From Myxococcales bacterium (lineage in GTDB: Bacteria > Myxococcota_A > Bradymonadia > UBA4248): 44,079 nucleotides of DNA. The DNA lies in assembly GCA_004554395.1 (NCBI GenBank), contig SFMP01000077.1, positions 1-44,079 of the forward strand, given 5' to 3'. This document shows, one piece after another, positions 42,123 through 44,079 of this stretch. The stretch's first letter is position 1. Every line of letters begins with the position of its first letter. The notes beneath the pieces are model-generated. The model was not told the origin of the DNA. It saw only the letters and a program-made list of their open reading frames with translations, and searched no databases. Made by a program: the position numbers and the translations under genes.

Positions 42123-42535
42123 TATATAATAATCCCCATGCAATGATCGATTTCGTGTTGTATAATTTGGGCTATCCAACCTTCAAAGAAACCCGAACGA
42201 CGCCGAAACTGTGCGTCGTAATAGCGCAAGCGTATCGTCTTATAACGCTTCGTTTTGCGTTCGCCGCTAAGCGACAAACAGCCTTCTTTCGCATCGTAAG
42301 CGCCCGATTTCTTGATGATTTGAGGGTTATACATGACGTATTCGACGCCTTCATCGGCGACGGCAATGATACACTTTCGTATGCCGATCATATTCGCCGC
42401 AAGCCCGACGCATGCGTCTTTGTGGGCGCGTAGTGTATCGAGTAAATCTGCCCCGATTTCCAAGTCATCGGCCGTCGCAGGGGCGCTGGGAATGGCCAAA
42501 AAAGACTCATCTCGTATGATTTCTCTTATCATCAT
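42122..42535 (-). CDS. def: Peptide deformylase (short form)
   Basis: Removes N-formyl from nascent proteins. 137 residues with the three motifs: GLAANMIG (for GLAAPQVG), EGCLSLSG (metal Cys) and HEIDHCMG (metal His pair and catalytic Glu). It ends soon after motif 3, so it is a short variant, and lacks the usual pairing with fmt. Coupled to the LuxE-like gene downstream (TAATG). ATGATG start, both possible. Confidence 0.92.
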   Translation of the reverse strand: MMIREIIRDESFLAIPSAPATADDLEIGADLLDTLRAHKDACVGLAANMIGIRKCIIAVADEGVEYVMYNPQIIKKSGAYDAKEGCLSLSGERKTKRYKTIRLRYYDAQFRRRSGFFEGWIAQIIQHEIDHCMGIII

Positions 42536-42564
42536 TCAATCCATCACAGACAATTTTCAATCTT

Positions 42565-43299
42565 TCAATCTTCGCCCAATTCGTCTTCTTCGTCGAAGAC
42601 GATGTCGTCGCGTTTCTCAGCGAGGGCAAGGGCTAGAGGGCATCGATCCAAATCGATATCGGCATCTCGGCGGTATCGATTGAGCAGTGCAATCGATTGT
42701 TGAGCGAGTTGTCGCCGCACCATGCGCCGCCGATCGTTGCCGCGTTCGATATACATCTCGTCGTAATTCGTCGTACAATGGCGCATCCATGCGATGACAG
42801 CCGCTCGGGCGCGTTCTTCGATCGATATGCGTTGGGTGCGCGCGACCGTGCCACTGCCCACGACAGTCGCAAACGACGTGACGCGTTTGGCGAGCTTTTG
42901 GGCAATGGCATGGTAACGCGGGGCGAAATCGAGCCATGCCAGAAGCGTTTGTTCGAAGTCGACTTCGTATTGCGCTTGTTTTCGTTCGCGGTAGGCCCGA
43001 CCCGTGGCGAGTCGTTTGGCGTAATCGGGCGATTGCCGTTCGGTGGCGAGTTCGCGGCGAAGTCGATCGACCGTTTGTGCCGGCGCACAAAGCCCGACGT
43101 TTGTCGGCTTTCCGCGATACATGCCCTTGATAACCCAATATTCGCCGGCAGACTTCACACGACGCGTGAGCGCGGCATCGCCAGCCTCGACGACGATCCA
43201 ACCATCGGGCAATGTGATGGCCTTATTGTCGTGCGTAAAATGCGATTTACCTACGCGGTATACCGCGAATTCACCTTCTTTCGATTCGCTATGCGCCAT
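42565..43299 (-). CDS. DUF2293 domain protein
   Basis: 244 residues. The segment RISIEERARAAVIAWMRHCT with NYDEMYIERGNDRRRMVRRQ and VRRQLAQQSIALLNRYR matches DUF2293; family function unknown. N-terminal part is a small beta-rich domain with a positively charged helix following; acidic C-terminus DEEDELGED. 29 bp before def, 13 bp after the GNAT stop, so in one minus-strand run. Confidence 0.75.
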   Translation of the reverse strand: MAHSESKEGEFAVYRVGKSHFTHDNKAITLPDGWIVVEAGDAALTRRVKSAGEYWVIKGMYRGKPTNVGLCAPAQTVDRLRRELATERQSPDYAKRLATGRAYRERKQAQYEVDFEQTLLAWLDFAPRYHAIAQKLAKRVTSFATVVGSGTVARTQRISIEERARAAVIAWMRHCTTNYDEMYIERGNDRRRMVRRQLAQQSIALLNRYRRDADIDLDRCPLALALAEKRDDIVFDEEDELGED

Positions 43300-43312
43300 T
43301 TCGCCGCTCCGA

Positions 43313-43864
43313 TTAACCGACGTAAGACAGCGGCTTGGGATAGATAAAGTCTTCGACGAACTTCTGGCATCGTGCCGAATCCATCGGTTGCGACGAAACG
43401 AGGCAAAGCGTGTGATACATTGGCGTTTTCCAATAGCCCGGGTTTGTATAGCTAAAGTCGTTAAACGTCATGCCATTGCGGCAATAGAAGGCGACGCGGC
43501 GCCGCGTGATGTCGTCGACGGGCTCTTCGACTTCGAGCACGACATTGGGATAGGATTTCAAAAACTCCGCGAGGATTTGGGCCCCAACCCCGGCATTTCG
43601 ATGCGTTTTGGCTACGGCAAAATGTTCGAGATAGGCGAAGCCATCCATCACCCAATACCAAACTAAACCCATCGCCGCGCCTGAGGCATCGCGAATCGTA
43701 TAGGGCGTAAAACTGGGCTCCACCCGACACATCGTTTCGTAAGCTTCGATCGCTCGTCGTTCATGCTCGGGGAACGAATACATATAGATATCCCACGTTT
43801 CGCGAAGCTGCGCCATCTTCTCTTCGATGGTATGGGGAACGTTCTCTAAACTGAAATAAGACAT
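43313..43864 (-). CDS. GNAT family acetyltransferase
   Basis: 183 residues. Acetyl-CoA loop in YLEHFAVAKTHRNAGVGAQIL (RNAGVG), preceded by AAMGLVWYWV and followed by VVLEVEEP and RRVAFYCRNGM, the normal GNAT order. Substrate unknown. Start chosen at the ATG 43864 (MSYFSLENV); a start at 43894 (MKYLLNRVF) is possible, neither has a strong ribosome binding site. First gene of the GNAT, DUF2293, def, LuxE run. Confidence 0.8.
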   Translation of the reverse strand: MSYFSLENVPHTIEEKMAQLRETWDIYMYSFPEHERRAIEAYETMCRVEPSFTPYTIRDASGAAMGLVWYWVMDGFAYLEHFAVAKTHRNAGVGAQILAEFLKSYPNVVLEVEEPVDDITRRRVAFYCRNGMTFNDFSYTNPGYWKTPMYHTLCLVSSQPMDSARCQKFVEDFIYPKPLSYVG

Positions 43865-43897
43865 ACCGAATACTCTATTCAAAAGGTACTTCATATC

Positions 43898-43957
43898 GCC
43901 CAAGCTATCGGGTCGCCTTGCCCAAGCTATCGGGTCGCCTTGCCCAAGCTATCGGGT
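43898..43957 (-). repeat. 22-bp direct repeats upstream of the GNAT gene
   Basis: GCCCAAGCTATCGGGTCGCC begins at 43898, 43920 and 43942 (third copy incomplete), an exact 22-bp period, just upstream of the GNAT start. Confidence 0.9.
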
Positions 43958-43990
43958 TCGATGGCTCATGTATCGGGCACATCGCCCTAT

Positions 43991-44051
43991 GCTATGGGGG
44001 CGGCGCGATCGGCGACCATCGCCGAGCGCGCCGCCCCCATAGCATATTTTT
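43991..44051 (+). terminator. Very stable nested hairpin with T-run
   Basis: Arms GCTATGGGGGCGGCGCG (43991-44007) and its perfect complement (44027-44043), 17 bp; inside them CGGCGA, CCA, TCGCCG form a second stem. Five T follow at 44047. Reads as a terminator for a plus-strand transcript, but no plus-strand gene lies before it, or as a mobile/regulatory palindrome. Confidence 0.7.
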
Positions 44052-44079
44052 GCGCAATGTCGATATTTAGTTTCTGATG

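Noticed and set aside
1..44079. tRNA or rRNA genes
   Set aside because: No cloverleaf or rRNA-like segment noticed in the intergenic gaps; a covariance search was not possible.

Overview
The window looks like chromosomal DNA of an uncultured Gram-negative, probably a Myxococcota/Bradymonadales-like (former deltaproteobacterial) lineage. The reasons are indirect: several lipobox lipoproteins, a trypsin-like protease with eight calcium-loop-like repeats of the 'NDGIDNNGDGLIDC' type common in myxobacterial surface proteins, Cys-rich repeat lipoproteins with a pre-peptidase-C-like module, and frequent TCG/ACG/CGA codons. An Rpn-type PD-(D/E)XK protein is a weak hint of a host-associated habitat. 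This placement is inference; no rRNA or tRNA gene was seen.

Layout. 1-2,181: the 3' part of queG (broken by the window edge, with an in-frame 90-bp repeat) facing murA. 2,226-3,397: DUF2058 protein and a lipoprotein co-transcribed with murA on the minus strand. 3,400-3,830: repeat locus A, then an Rpn nuclease gene (+). 4,887-11,742: a minus-strand operon of a giant membrane-anchored propeller-like protein, a TolB/TPR-like protein and a degenerate RlmD-type protein. 12,035-12,294: repeat locus B. 12,296-22,398: minus-strand housekeeping block pgm, murB, lipoprotein, glycosyltransferase, ftsQ, ftsA, rpmE, prfA, yitT, i.e. a broken division/cell-wall cluster with no ftsZ after ftsA. 22,600-26,345: two convergent surface-protein genes. 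26,640-29,864: a long protein ending in an RNase D-like DEDDy exonuclease, with five perfect DnaA boxes inside the gene. 30,283-31,670: a small DNA-binding-like protein and purine nucleoside phosphorylase. 31,816-32,042: repeat locus C. 32,295-37,586: lipoprotein, a rifampicin-phosphotransferase/PEP-synthase-like enzyme and aspS. 37,833-40,929: a radical-SAM-fold protein without its cluster cysteines, repeat locus D, glyA. 40,938-43,864: minus-strand GNAT, DUF2293, def, LuxE-like genes.

The most striking signal is non-coding. Four intergenic loci (A-D) each carry a same-orientation doublet of an imperfect hairpin, eight copies in all. The two boxes TATGTGCTC and TTGCGCGCATAC are invariant, while the outer stem and the inner stem-loop differ from copy to copy with compensatory changes on both arms. 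Further, non-homologous hairpins in the same loci follow the same plan (variable outer stem, one extrahelical G, then an inner stem starting TA). This looks like a family of structured repeats, possibly REP-like. A second genome habit is tandem duplication of gene 3' ends: murA, the PEP-synthase-like gene and aspS all have copies of their own tails, stop codon included in the last two, directly behind them. Third, several enzymes (MurA, the RlmD-like protein, the radical-SAM-like protein) lack the cysteine that normally does the chemistry.
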